A stretch of DNA of 64,000 nt from an uncultured Rikenellaceae bacterium (GTDB lineage Bacteria; Bacteroidota; Bacteroidia; Bacteroidales; Rikenellaceae), in contig CAMLTW010000004.1 in assembly GCA_946486375.1 (NCBI GenBank), positions 62,001 to 126,000 on the forward strand, given 5' to 3'. Made by a program: the position numbers and the translations under genes. Each line of letters begins with the position of its first letter. Within the stretch, counting starts at the first letter, position 1. Below, one piece after another: positions 17,698 through 25,518 of the stretch. The notes beneath the pieces were generated by a model. It had not been told where the DNA came from and made no database searches. It saw only the letters and a program-made list of their open reading frames with translations.

Positions 17698-17720
17698 GGG
17701 AAGGGAACCGCCCCCTTCCC
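17698..17720 (-). terminator. Attenuator-like hairpin between tail tube and chaperone genes
   Basis: An 8-bp perfect stem (GGGAAGGG with CCCTTCCC) around a 7-base loop lies in the 118-base gap after the tail-tube gene. There is no long T-run, so it may only partly stop transcription or may stabilise the mRNA end. Either would suit the need for far more tail tube than chaperone. Confidence 0.4.
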
Positions 17721-17790
17721 GGCCGGACGGCCGTGGAACCGCTGATGTTCCCCCGTGTTACGGTTACGCGTGCGCACCGTAAAAAAACCT

Positions 17791-18303
17791 TTACTCGGAA
17801 ACCGGCGCTTCCTTTTTGAACTTGGTATAAAGCTCGCCGTCGGCACAGGCCATGATCGTGAAAGTCAGGTCCCCGTACATTCCTTCTTCTTCCGAATGCC
17901 CCTCCTTATAGGTCACGTGCGCTTTCCGGATTTTGATCCCGGTACCGCCGATGTTTTTCGGAGTCAGTTTGACGGAATAGGAATCGGGAACGATCAGCGT
18001 GGAAACTTTCAGTTCCTTCTTGGCGGCATCGTGTTCCGCTCCCAGCAAAGAGGCCAGAAAGGCGAAATCGGGCTCGATGATCCGGGTCGTCAGGGTAATG
18101 GTGCCCTCGCTTTCCTCCTGCGCCACCAGCACTCCGCCGCTGGCTTTGGCTTCCAGTTTTTCGCCTTCGGCCGATTCGAGCGTCGTGGATTTGTCCTTGA
18201 TGGTGCCCACGTCGGTCAGAGCGGCAGCCATGGCATCGTTCGCACCGGTTTTCCCGATTTCAATGGAGCATTTGCTCCAGGACATGATCAGATTACTCAT
18301 CAT
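17791..18303 (-). CDS. Phage major tail (tube) protein
   Basis: A 170-residue soluble protein with a beta-rich pattern. It starts MMSNLIMSWSKCSIEIGKTG and has an acidic central loop and alternating strands (GTITLTTRI, DSYSVKLTPKN, GDLTFTIMACADG). Size, beta content and location upstream of the chaperones and tape measure fit the siphovirus tail tube subunit, which stacks as hexamer rings around the tape measure. No contractile sheath gene lies next to it, so the tail is non-contractile. Two adjacent ATG codons (18,303 and 18,300) can start it. A hairpin follows the stop codon. Confidence 0.75.
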   Translation of the reverse strand: MMSNLIMSWSKCSIEIGKTGANDAMAAALTDVGTIKDKSTTLESAEGEKLEAKASGGVLVAQEESEGTITLTTRIIEPDFAFLASLLGAEHDAAKKELKVSTLIVPDSYSVKLTPKNIGGTGIKIRKAHVTYKEGHSEEEGMYGDLTFTIMACADGELYTKFKKEAPVSE

Positions 18304-18315
18304 AAAAAAATTTGG

Positions 18316-18720
18316 TTAAAAGGTTGTTCTTTTGAAATTCAGTCTCAGGTTCACATAGTGTTCGTTTCCCGTTTCGGCCCTGACGGTTCGGATCGTATCC
18401 CCGGCCGAGAACTCGTATCCGGCCATCCCGAGTCGTCCCGCGACCTCCGCCAGCCGCTTTTCCAACCGTGCGCAGCTTTCCCGGTTTTTAACGGGACGAC
18501 CGCTACCCGCATCCGTGTCCGGCACATATACGTTCACATCGATCATCCCCGACTGAATCTGTCCGTTCGTTCCCGAAACGAAGGACACGACCGCCTCCTG
18601 CGCTCCGGAAACAACAGGACGCATGCCGTCCGCATAAATTCCCGCAACGGCCTCCTTCAGCGAAGAATCATTCAACAATCCTATCACATCGTTCTCGATT
18701 TCACTTCCGGTTTTTATCAT
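18316..18720 (-). CDS. Tail terminator/completion-like protein
   Basis: This 134-residue protein from the ATG at 18,720 starts MIKTGSEIENDVIGLLND and continues with strand-rich segments (GMIDVNVYVPDTD, EHYVNLRLNFKRT). In siphovirus gene order the protein just before the tail tube is usually the tail terminator or head-tail completion protein, and size and pattern are compatible. It is the first gene of the run; no head gene precedes it. The frame extends to 18,792, but the extra 24 residues are atypical. If this is a terminator that caps the tail end, a free tail without a head would be a stable product. Family assignment is positional. Confidence 0.55.
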   Translation of the reverse strand: MIKTGSEIENDVIGLLNDSSLKEAVAGIYADGMRPVVSGAQEAVVSFVSGTNGQIQSGMIDVNVYVPDTDAGSGRPVKNRESCARLEKRLAEVAGRLGMAGYEFSAGDTIRTVRAETGNEHYVNLRLNFKRTTF

Positions 18721-19135
18721 ATCGGTTGATTTAAGATTATTCGGAACCGCGGAGTTCCTTCCCCCGGACCGGTTTTCGAACGTTCCGGTCACCTAGAATC
18801 CATGTTCGGAAAAAGTCCCGTCCCCGCCTTTGCCTCCGCTTTCCGAAAGCATTTACGGTACAAAGAAACGGCATTCCGATCCGCAGGGGTTTCTACGGAT
18901 TCCGACTTTGTTCACAAGACCCGGAAGATTCGATAAGACGCTACGGAGTTGACATTCCCCATCGGACTTTCACCGGCAGCGAAGGAAAAGCCGACGGGCC
19001 GCCCTGAAAAAAGCAGAGCTTTCCCGATAACCGATAAAACAAAAAAAGGTGCATATAGCACCTTTCCCCAAAACTAACTATTAACTAATAACTAAAAGAA
19101 AAACCGCCCGGACATCGCGTCTATCGGCCATCTCG
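18721..19135. other. Intergenic region upstream of the tail cluster
   Basis: About 415 bases without a convincing gene. It must contain the promoter of the tail operon, but I find no clear TAnnTTTG element on the minus strand. The right part carries the terminator of tRNA-Met (19,041-19,065) followed by AT-rich short repeats (taactattaactaataacta). No phage repressor, integrase or head gene is present. Confidence 0.6.
19041..19065 (-). terminator. Terminator of tRNA-Met
   Basis: On the minus strand an 8-bp stem (AAAGGTGC with GCACCTTT) around a 5-base loop is followed directly by a T-run, 70 bases downstream of the tRNA 3' end. Confidence 0.75.
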
Positions 19136-19209
19136 TAGCGAGAGAGAGACTTGAACTCTCGACCTCATGATTATGAATCATGCGCTCTAACCAGCTGAGC
19201 TATCTCGCC
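19136..19209 (-). tRNA. tRNA with CAT anticodon (Met)
   Basis: The minus strand folds into a full cloverleaf: acceptor GGCGAGA/TCTCGCT, D-arm AGCTCAGCTGGTTAGAGC, anticodon stem CATGA/TCATG with loop TTCATAA (anticodon CAT), and T-arm GAGAG-TTCAAGT-CTCTC. The 74-base gene has no encoded CCA. The acceptor start is GC-paired (not the C-A mismatch of initiators), so elongator tRNA-Met is likely; tRNA-Ile2 with modified C34 cannot be excluded. Its 3' end faces the tail cluster, the usual orientation for an integration target. Confidence 0.93.
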
Positions 19210-19449
19210 AAACCTTTTCTTTTTCCGAAAAGACGGTGCAAAGGTAATACGTATTTTGAAGAATCCAAATTTCGGGATCATTTTTTGCCCCGGAATCAAT
19301 CGGGTTTTTACTTGCACAATGCCGGATGATCGCCGGGAAACATACCTTTGAAAAACGAAAAATCCGCTTTCAGCTGTAAAAGCGCCGCGCCCCTTCGCGT
19401 TTTTCCCGGATACAAGGAAACCGGTTTTGCAGGATCGGAATTTAGTTCG

Positions 19450-19457
19450 TATCTTTG
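19450..19457 (+). promoter_or_regulatory. Promoter -7 element for tRNA-Leu and perhaps tig
   Basis: TATCTTTG fits the Bacteroidota -7 consensus TAnnTTTG and lies 26 bases before the tRNA-Leu 5' end. Confidence 0.6.
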
Positions 19458-19483
19458 TGACGCTTTGGAGAAAGCCGTTTTTT

Positions 19484-19565
19484 GCGGATGTGGCGTAATT
19501 GGTAGCCGCGTCAGACTTAGGATCTGGTGCCGAAAGGCGTGGGGGTTCGAGTCCCTTCATCCGCA
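19484..19565 (+). tRNA. tRNA-Leu (TAG anticodon)
   Basis: An 82-base class II tRNA: acceptor GCGGATG paired with CATCCGC, D-arm with GGTAG, anticodon loop centred on TAG between TCAGA-like arms, a short variable arm (GTGCCGAAAGGCGT), and T-arm GGGGG-TTCGAGT-CCCTT. No CCA is encoded. It lies 130 bases upstream of the trigger factor gene. Confidence 0.93.
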
Positions 19566-19694
19566 CCGGAAGACCGCCGGCCGCAGCTCGTTTGCGGTTG
19601 GCGGTTTCTTTGGGTTTCCGGGCGGACGGATGTCCGGCAACGGCGGCGAAGTCTTCGGGCAGGGCCGTGAATGTAAATTTTAAACCTGTAATAA

Positions 19695-21023
19695 ATGAAC
19701 ATCGTAAGAGAAAACCTTGACAACGGAACGGTGGTGATGAAAGTGACCGTAAACGAAGCCGATTACGGAGAAGCCGTGGACAAAGCGCTCCGCAACTACC
19801 GCAAAAAAGCCAACATGCCGGGATTCCGGCCCGGTATGGTGCCGATGGGCATCATCAACAAGATGTACCGGAAAGGGGTGCTGGCCGAAGAAGCCTACCG
19901 CACCGCCACCCGCGCCGCCGTGGACGACCTGAACGAAAGCAAGACGAAAACCCTGGGAGAACTGATGCCGAGCGACCAACAGCTGGAACTCGACTTCGAG
20001 AACGGTTCCGAGTTCGAATTCGTGTTCGAGATCGGTCGGGCTCCGGAAATAAACATCGAACTGGGCAAAAAAGACAAGGTGACCCGGTACGTCATCAACG
20101 TGTCGGACGAAATGGCGAAAGGGTACAAGGAAAATTACATGCGCCGTTTCGGCAAGCTCGAAGACGTGGACACGGTCACCAAGGACGAAGCCCTGACCGT
20201 CACGCTGGACCAGGATGAACTCCAGTTTCAGGACGCTTACGTGGGGCTGGTCGGCATGAGCGAAGAAGAACGGGCTCCGTTCATCGGCAAGAAAGTGGGC
20301 GATAAAATGGTCGTCAATATCAACGAACTCTACAAATCGCCTTCGCAGCGCGCTTCCGTCCTGAAAATGAAGGAAGAGGAGCTGAACGACCTCAACCCGG
20401 TGTTCACGTTGGAGATCAACCAGATCCGTCAGTTCGTCGTTCCGGAGCCGAACGAAGAATTTTTCAAAACGGCGTTTCCGGACGGCAGCGTGAAAGACGC
20501 CGCCGAGTTCGACCGATGGGCCAAAGAACAGATCGCTGCTGACCTGTCGCGGGAAAGCGAGTACAAGTTCGCGCTGGACATGAAGGACTTCCTTATGAAG
20601 AAGGCGAACCTGTCCCTTCCGGAAGATTTTCTGAAAAACTGGCTGCTGGCCATCAACGAAGGGAAATTCTCCCGCGAAGAAATCGAAAAGGACTTCCCCG
20701 CTTTCGCCGATATGATGAAATGGGACGTCATCCGGAAACACTACGTGGATACGCTGGGACTCGAAGTCACTCCGGAAGAGGCCAAGCAGGAAGCCAAGTC
20801 GGTGGCGGCCATGCAGTTCGCCTACTACGGAATGCCGTCGGTAGGAGACGAAATGCTGGAAAACTACGCGGGCTCCATTCTGGGCAACAAGGAGGAAGTG
20901 AAGAAAATCTACGACAAGCTGTTCGAACGCAAGGTGGTGGATGCATTGGCCGGACAGATCACTGTTTCGGAAAAGAAAATCAGCGCCGACGACTTCAACA
21001 AGCTGTTCGAAGCCCAAAAATAA
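19695..21023 (+). CDS. tig: Trigger factor
   Basis: A ribosome-bound chaperone and peptidyl-prolyl isomerase, 442 residues. The N-terminal ribosome-binding domain holds MPGFRPGMVPMGIINKMYRKG near residues 35-55, close to the family signature GFRxGKxP but with M-V in place of K-x, as often seen in Bacteroidota. A diverged FKBP-like domain occupies about 150-240. The helical arms follow (NLSLPEDFLKNWLLAINEG near 305 and the C-terminal repeat to 442). It is slightly shorter than the 480-residue average of other phyla. It follows tRNA-Leu and ends in a strong terminator. Bacteroidota trigger factors usually sit near clpP; here a BASS-family transporter follows instead. Confidence 0.93.
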   Translation: MNIVRENLDNGTVVMKVTVNEADYGEAVDKALRNYRKKANMPGFRPGMVPMGIINKMYRKGVLAEEAYRTATRAAVDDLNESKTKTLGELMPSDQQLELDFENGSEFEFVFEIGRAPEINIELGKKDKVTRYVINVSDEMAKGYKENYMRRFGKLEDVDTVTKDEALTVTLDQDELQFQDAYVGLVGMSEEERAPFIGKKVGDKMVVNINELYKSPSQRASVLKMKEEELNDLNPVFTLEINQIRQFVVPEPNEEFFKTAFPDGSVKDAAEFDRWAKEQIAADLSRESEYKFALDMKDFLMKKANLSLPEDFLKNWLLAINEGKFSREEIEKDFPAFADMMKWDVIRKHYVDTLGLEVTPEEAKQEAKSVAAMQFAYYGMPSVGDEMLENYAGSILGNKEEVKKIYDKLFERKVVDALAGQITVSEKKISADDFNKLFEAQK

Positions 21024-21048
21024 TCCGAGCTTTCGATAACGTACCGGG

Positions 21049-21085
21049 CCGGTTCCGCATTTTCGAAAATGCGGAACCGGTTTTT
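21049..21085 (+). terminator. Rho-independent terminator after tig
   Basis: A long perfect stem (CCGGTTCCGCATTTTC with GAAAATGCGGAACCGG) is followed by TTTTTC, 25 bases after the trigger factor stop codon. Confidence 0.9.
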
Positions 21086-21316
21086 CATATTCCGCATCCT
21101 TCCGACCGCCCCCTGCCCACTCATTCCCTTCGCATCGTACGACCGTTGCGAAAATCCGGGATGCCTTCCCGGAGAAATTCCCTCTTTTTCCTTCACTTCC
21201 GCCGAAAGTTTCACCTTCCGGCTTTTTATCGCCCGTTTTTTTCGATAACCGGAAACAATCTCGCGGGCTAATGGTTATCTTTAGCCGTTTTCCCGGAATC
21301 GGATCATCAAAACGTC

Positions 21317-22216
21317 ATGTTGCAAACCCTGAAAAACTGGACGCTTCCCATCGCCATGCTCCTCGGCCTGCTGCTCTATCCGTGGCTGGTCGAAGCCGCT
21401 TTCCTGATGCCGTGGCTGCTTTTCGGCATGCTGCTTTTTTCCTTTTGCAACGTTTCGCCCCGAAGCGTAAAGTTCAGCTCCCTCCACGTCTGGCTTCTTC
21501 TCATTCAACTGGTCGGCTGCATCGTCGTTTACAGCCTGCTCGCACTGTTCAATCCCGTGGTGGCGCAGGGAACCTTCATTTGCGTCCTGGCGCCGACGGC
21601 AGCGGCGGCGGCCGTCATCACCGGCATGCTCGGTGGAAGCGTCCCGTTCCTGACCAGCTACGTGATTTTCTGCAACATCGGGGTTTCCGTAGCGGCGCCG
21701 ATTCTCTTCTCCTTCATCGGCACCAACCGGGAATTGCCGTTCTGGGAGTCGGTCTGGAACATTTGCCAGGAAGTTTTCCCGCTGCTGATCCTGCCTCTGC
21801 TGTGCGCATGGGGTCTGCAATATTTCGTTCCCCGCGTGCACGCATGGATGGTCCGGCGCAGCAAAATCGCGTTTTACCTGTGGGCGGTTTCCCTGACCAT
21901 CGTCACCGGAGTGACGGTTTCCTTCCTGGTAGAGCAGGGCGGCTCCGCCTATCGGGAAGAATGGATCATCGCGGGAATCACGCTGGCGGTGTGCGTCGGA
22001 CAATTCCTGCTGGGAAGACGGTTGGGACGTCATTACGGAGACCCCGTTTCGGCGGGTCAGGGATTGGGGCAGAAAAACACCGTCCTGGCGATCTGGATGT
22101 CCCACATTTACCTCGACCCCATCGCTTCCGTCGGGCCGGCCGCCTACATCCTGTGGCAGAACATCATCAACAGCTGGCAGCTGTGGAGAAAAAGAAAGAA
22201 CGAGATAAAGCAGTAA
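21317..22216 (+). CDS. Bile acid:sodium symporter (BASS) family transporter
   Basis: A 299-residue membrane protein with about nine to ten hydrophobic segments, in the size range of BASS-family members (ASBT-like, SbtA or ArsB-type relatives). Typical small-residue helices are visible (LAPTAAAAAVITGMLGG near residue 95; YVIFCNIGVSVAAPILFSF near 120) and match the crossover region of the fold. A short basic C-terminus ends RKRKNEIKQ. The substrate (bile acid, pantoate or other organic anion) cannot be read from the sequence. It stands between the tig terminator and an AT-rich acquired patch. The 293 bases upstream hold the tig terminator and probably its own promoter. Confidence 0.75.
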   Translation: MLQTLKNWTLPIAMLLGLLLYPWLVEAAFLMPWLLFGMLLFSFCNVSPRSVKFSSLHVWLLLIQLVGCIVVYSLLALFNPVVAQGTFICVLAPTAAAAAVITGMLGGSVPFLTSYVIFCNIGVSVAAPILFSFIGTNRELPFWESVWNICQEVFPLLILPLLCAWGLQYFVPRVHAWMVRRSKIAFYLWAVSLTIVTGVTVSFLVEQGGSAYREEWIIAGITLAVCVGQFLLGRRLGRHYGDPVSAGQGLGQKNTVLAIWMSHIYLDPIASVGPAAYILWQNIINSWQLWRKRKNEIKQ

Positions 22217-22328
22217 ATATAACACATCGTTTTAAGCCGTTCATTGCTTATATTTGTTTTTTCCTTTGTTTCCTCTATTTTCTTGTTTGTACCCATCGAA
22301 TGCATTTATTTTGTTACCAGTAGATGAT

Positions 22329-22817
22329 ATGATAGTTACCAGAACAGCATTAAACACGGATATAGAGGAACTCAAAGCTCTATTTCAAGGCACCGTAACA
22401 GTGATAAACAGACGTGATTATTCACAGGCGGAAGTCGAAGACTGGGCATCGTGCGGTGATGATCTTTCCGAACTGGCAGATATGATAAGAACTCACTATT
22501 TTATCGTAGCTGTTAATTCCCAGTCCGAAATCGTTGGTTTCTCATCCATCACCCCCCGAGGTTACTTACATTCTATGTTTGTTCACCAGGACTTTCAGGG
22601 TCAAGGTATCGCTACGATACTTTTGAAAGAAATAGAGCGGTATGCAACCACGACCGGGATTATGCGGATTACATCCGAAGTGAGTTTAACGGCTCGCCCT
22701 TTCTTTGAAAAAAATGGCTATACAGTAGAAGCAGAGCAGAAACGCAGGGCTAATCGGCTTTCTCTTACTAATTTTTGGATGGCAAAGGAGCTGACTGACC
22801 AAAACCAAACCTTATAA
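22329..22817 (+). CDS. GNAT-family N-acetyltransferase
   Basis: A 162-residue protein starting MIVTRTALNTDIEELK; the frame is open further upstream, but that part has no coding character. The acetyl-CoA motif A is present as VHQDFQGQGIATILL (Q-G-Q-G-I-A near residues 95-100). The following PFFEKNGYTVE segment is the usual motif B strand-helix. The middle strand GYLHSMFVH is typical of the YafP/PhnO-like subgroup of small GNAT enzymes. The substrate is unknown. The gene is AT-rich and likely foreign; it could form a transcription unit with the methyltransferase 125 bases downstream. Confidence 0.82.
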   Translation: MIVTRTALNTDIEELKALFQGTVTVINRRDYSQAEVEDWASCGDDLSELADMIRTHYFIVAVNSQSEIVGFSSITPRGYLHSMFVHQDFQGQGIATILLKEIERYATTTGIMRITSEVSLTARPFFEKNGYTVEAEQKRRANRLSLTNFWMAKELTDQNQTL

Positions 22818-22942
22818 AGTCGCATTCCTGCTTATGGCGTCTTTTGTATGTGAGGTATCTCGTGTATAACGAGAGAAAGAAACTGTATAAGGAATCGAGC
22901 TAAATACTGAACATCAAACACAAGAATGCAAAAAGAGACAAA

Positions 22943-23704
22943 ATGAATGCAGATTACAAAGTCGGCGAGTTGATTTATGACGCAAATATCTATGATGGAA
23001 TGAATACCCATATGGATGATTTGCAGTTTTACAAACGGTGGCTACCGGAAAATAAGAAAGCTAAAATACTTGAACTTTGCTGTGGCACAGGCCGACTTAC
23101 CATTCCGATTGCAAAGGATGGATACCGTATTTGCGGAGTAGATTACACACCGTCAATGCTCAAACAAGCAAAGGCAAAAGCTGCCGAAGCAGGATTGGAT
23201 ATTAATTTCATTGAAGCAGATATTAGAACACTGGACTTGCAAGAAAAATTTGATCTTATCTTTATTCCATTTAATTCAATCCATCATTTATATCACAATG
23301 AAGATCTGTTCAAAGCGTTAGATTGCGTTAAAAACCACCTAAAAGAAGGGGGCTTATTTCTGTTAGATTGTTTTAATCCCGATATTCGACTTATGATAGA
23401 GGGAGAAAAACAGCTGACGGAGATTGCTAAATACATGACTGCTGACGGAAAAGAGATTTTGATAAAACAGATTATGCGTTATGAAAGCGACACTCAAGTT
23501 AATCATATCAAGTGGCATCTTTTTATCAATGGCGAATTTGATTCTATTCAAGATGTTGCTATGAGAATGTTTTTCCCTCAGGAATTGGATTCATACCTGG
23601 AACGGGCCGGGTTCGAGATTATCCATAAGTTCGGAGATTTCGAAGAAAAAGCATTTAACGATAACTCGGAAAAACAGATATACGTTTTGTCGTTAAAACG
23701 GTAA
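22943..23704 (+). CDS. Class I SAM-dependent methyltransferase
   Basis: A 253-residue enzyme with a complete Rossmann SAM site: motif I ILELCCGTGRLTIPIA near residues 42-57, acidic loop ICGVDYTPSML, motif II NFIEADIRTLDL near 95 and motif III LKEGGLFLLDCFNP near 140. The C-terminal part with a FFPQELDSYLERAGFEII segment is seen in small-molecule methyltransferases (Methyltransf_25 type). The substrate is unknown. It is AT-rich like the GNAT gene upstream, and both seem to have arrived together. The next gene, yifB, has its own promoter. Confidence 0.85.
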   Translation: MNADYKVGELIYDANIYDGMNTHMDDLQFYKRWLPENKKAKILELCCGTGRLTIPIAKDGYRICGVDYTPSMLKQAKAKAAEAGLDINFIEADIRTLDLQEKFDLIFIPFNSIHHLYHNEDLFKALDCVKNHLKEGGLFLLDCFNPDIRLMIEGEKQLTEIAKYMTADGKEILIKQIMRYESDTQVNHIKWHLFINGEFDSIQDVAMRMFFPQELDSYLERAGFEIIHKFGDFEEKAFNDNSEKQIYVLSLKR

Positions 23705-23924
23705 AGCTTTGTATCCTTCAAATAAAAATTAGGTTCAGTGCCTCCTTTTGTCTACATATCCGAAACGAACCGAACCTGTTTCCAGAGACGTTAAGAGACA
23801 TACTGAAGAAAACGAAAAAAAGAGCTTTCGTCCTCCTTCACCGAAAAAGCACATTCAGACACAGTCATAATTTTCCCGGACACAAAATAAGACAAACAGG
23901 CCGAATGAAATACCGGAAAAAGGT

Positions 23925-23932
23925 TATATTTG
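23925..23932 (+). promoter_or_regulatory. Promoter -7 element for the yifB-comEC chain
   Basis: TATATTTG matches TAnnTTTG and lies 32 bases before the yifB ATG in the 259-base gap after the methyltransferase. Confidence 0.6.
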
Positions 23933-23963
23933 TTTTCGGAACAAAAGGCCGGAGGGAAGAAAT

Positions 23964-25505
23964 ATGCTTGTCAAATGCTACGGAAGCGCCATTGCGGGAA
24001 TCGATGCCCTTACCATCACGGTAGAAGTCTCGGTCACGCCGGGAGTCGAATACGCCATCGTGGGCCTGCCGGACAGCGCCGTCCGGGAAAGCCTGTTCCG
24101 GATGGCGGCCGCCTTCGAGTACAACGGCTACAAGAAGCCCGGGAAACGGGTGGTGGTGAACCTTTCCCCGGCGGATATCCGGAAAGAGGGTTCCGCCTAC
24201 GACCTGACGATAGCGGTCGGCATCCTGGCCGCGTCGGAACAGATCGACGCATCCCGGGTAGGGGATTATGTCATCATGGGCGAATTGTCGCTGGACGGGA
24301 CGATACTTCCCGTCCGGGGCGCCCTTCCGATCGCCGTCCGGGCACGCGAAGAAGGGTTCAAAGGACTCATCCTCCCCCGCCGGAACGCGCCGGAAGCGGC
24401 GGTAGTGAACAACCTGGAAGTGTACGGCGTGGACAATCTCAAAGACGTGACCGATTTTCTGAACGGAGATCGCGAACCGGAACCGCTGAAAATCGACACC
24501 CGGGAAGAATACTTTTCCCGGATCGCTCGTTTCGCGGACGATTTTTCGGATGTGCGGGGTCAGGAACACGTCAAACGGGCGCTGGAAGTGGCCGCCGCCG
24601 GAGGACACAATGTGCTGATGATCGGACCTCCGGGTTCCGGGAAAACCATGCTGGCCAAACGCATGCCCACCATCGTGCCGCCCATGACGCTGAAAGAAGC
24701 GCTGGAAACGACCAAAATTCACTCGGTGGCAGGCAAAACGGGGACGGGAACGGGCCTGATCGCCCAACGGCCGTTCCGCTCGCCTCACCATTCGGCATCC
24801 GCCGTTTCCATCGTCGGAGGAGGCGCCAGCCCGCAACCGGGAGAAATTTCCCTGGCGCACAACGGCATCCTTTTTCTGGACGAGCTTCCGGAGTTTCCGC
24901 GCAACGTGCTCGAAGTGCTCCGCCAGCCGCTCGAAGACAAAACGATCACCGTCAGCCGGGCGAAATACACCATCGAATACCCGTGCAACTTCATGCTGAT
25001 CGCTTCCATGAATCCGTGTCCGTGCGGGTATTACAACCACCCTGCCCGCCCCTGTAGTTGCAATCCGGGAATGATCGCCCGTTACATGAACCGGATTTCG
25101 GGGCCTTTGCTCGACCGGATCGACATGCACATCGAAGTCACGCCCGTGGAAGTGGGAAAACTATCGGAAGAACGGGCCGGGGAAAGCAGCGCGGACATCC
25201 GCAAACGGGTCATGCAGGCCCGAAAGCTGCAAACGGAACGGTTCCGGAACGACACCATCCACACCAACGCCATGATGACTTCCCGTCACATCCGGGAACA
25301 CTGCGTCCTGACGCCCCAGTCGACCCGGTTGCTGGAAGAAGCCATGCTTCGCCTGAACCTTTCGGCCCGGGCCTACGACCGGATCATCAAGCTGGCCCGT
25401 ACCATCGCCGACCTGGCAGGGATGCCCTACATCCTGCCGCCCCATATCGCGGAAGCCATCGGCTACCGGAGCCTCGACCGGGAGACCTGGGGCGCCGTTC
25501 AGTAA
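23964..25505 (+). CDS. YifB/ComM-family Mg-chelatase-like AAA ATPase
   Basis: A 513-residue protein. The N-terminal ChlI-like domain starts MLVKCYGSAIAGIDAL and includes VVNLSPADIRKEG near residue 65. An AAA+ module follows with Walker A GPPGSGKTMLAKRM near 220, Walker B ILFLDELPEF near 300, and the signature CPCGYYNHPARPCSC near 350. A helical C-terminal domain (LSARAYDRIIKLARTIADL) finishes it. In competent bacteria ComM is a hexameric helicase that drives branch migration during integration of transforming DNA. Here it is 13 bases upstream of comEC, which supports a role in DNA uptake or recombination. Length equals the family norm and all motifs are intact. Confidence 0.92.
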   Translation: MLVKCYGSAIAGIDALTITVEVSVTPGVEYAIVGLPDSAVRESLFRMAAAFEYNGYKKPGKRVVVNLSPADIRKEGSAYDLTIAVGILAASEQIDASRVGDYVIMGELSLDGTILPVRGALPIAVRAREEGFKGLILPRRNAPEAAVVNNLEVYGVDNLKDVTDFLNGDREPEPLKIDTREEYFSRIARFADDFSDVRGQEHVKRALEVAAAGGHNVLMIGPPGSGKTMLAKRMPTIVPPMTLKEALETTKIHSVAGKTGTGTGLIAQRPFRSPHHSASAVSIVGGGASPQPGEISLAHNGILFLDELPEFPRNVLEVLRQPLEDKTITVSRAKYTIEYPCNFMLIASMNPCPCGYYNHPARPCSCNPGMIARYMNRISGPLLDRIDMHIEVTPVEVGKLSEERAGESSADIRKRVMQARKLQTERFRNDTIHTNAMMTSRHIREHCVLTPQSTRLLEEAMLRLNLSARAYDRIIKLARTIADLAGMPYILPPHIAEAIGYRSLDRETWGAVQ

Positions 25506-25518
25506 AAACAGGCCGACC

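Larger units (their letters stand above)
1515..18720 (-). mobile_element. Headless siphovirus-type tail and lysis cluster (prophage remnant or tailocin candidate)
   Basis: Twelve closely packed minus-strand genes follow the standard siphovirus order: tail terminator-like protein, tail tube, assembly chaperones, tape measure, distal tail protein, fibres/hub, holin, amidase, spanin. There is no contractile sheath, capsid, portal, prohead protease or terminase gene. In this transcription direction the head genes should lie to the right of 18,720, where instead tRNA-Met, tRNA-Leu and trigger factor occur. Several genes overlap by 4-11 bases (ATGA or GTGA junctions), every frame is intact, and codon usage matches the host core. 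That argues against random decay. An integrase start at 1-160 and tRNA-Met at 19,136 bracket the cluster. Alternatives are a deleted prophage or a satellite that borrows heads. Confidence 0.7.
22230..23710. mobile_element. AT-rich two-gene acquired patch
   Basis: Base composition drops sharply just after the transporter stop and rises again before yifB. The patch contains only a GNAT acetyltransferase and a SAM methyltransferase, both with AT-rich codon choice unlike their neighbours. No transposase, integrase or clear flanking repeat is visible. Confidence 0.55.

Noticed and set aside
1515-18720. Interpretation as a complete prophage
   Set aside because: No capsid, portal, terminase, repressor or replication gene lies in the run or to its right.
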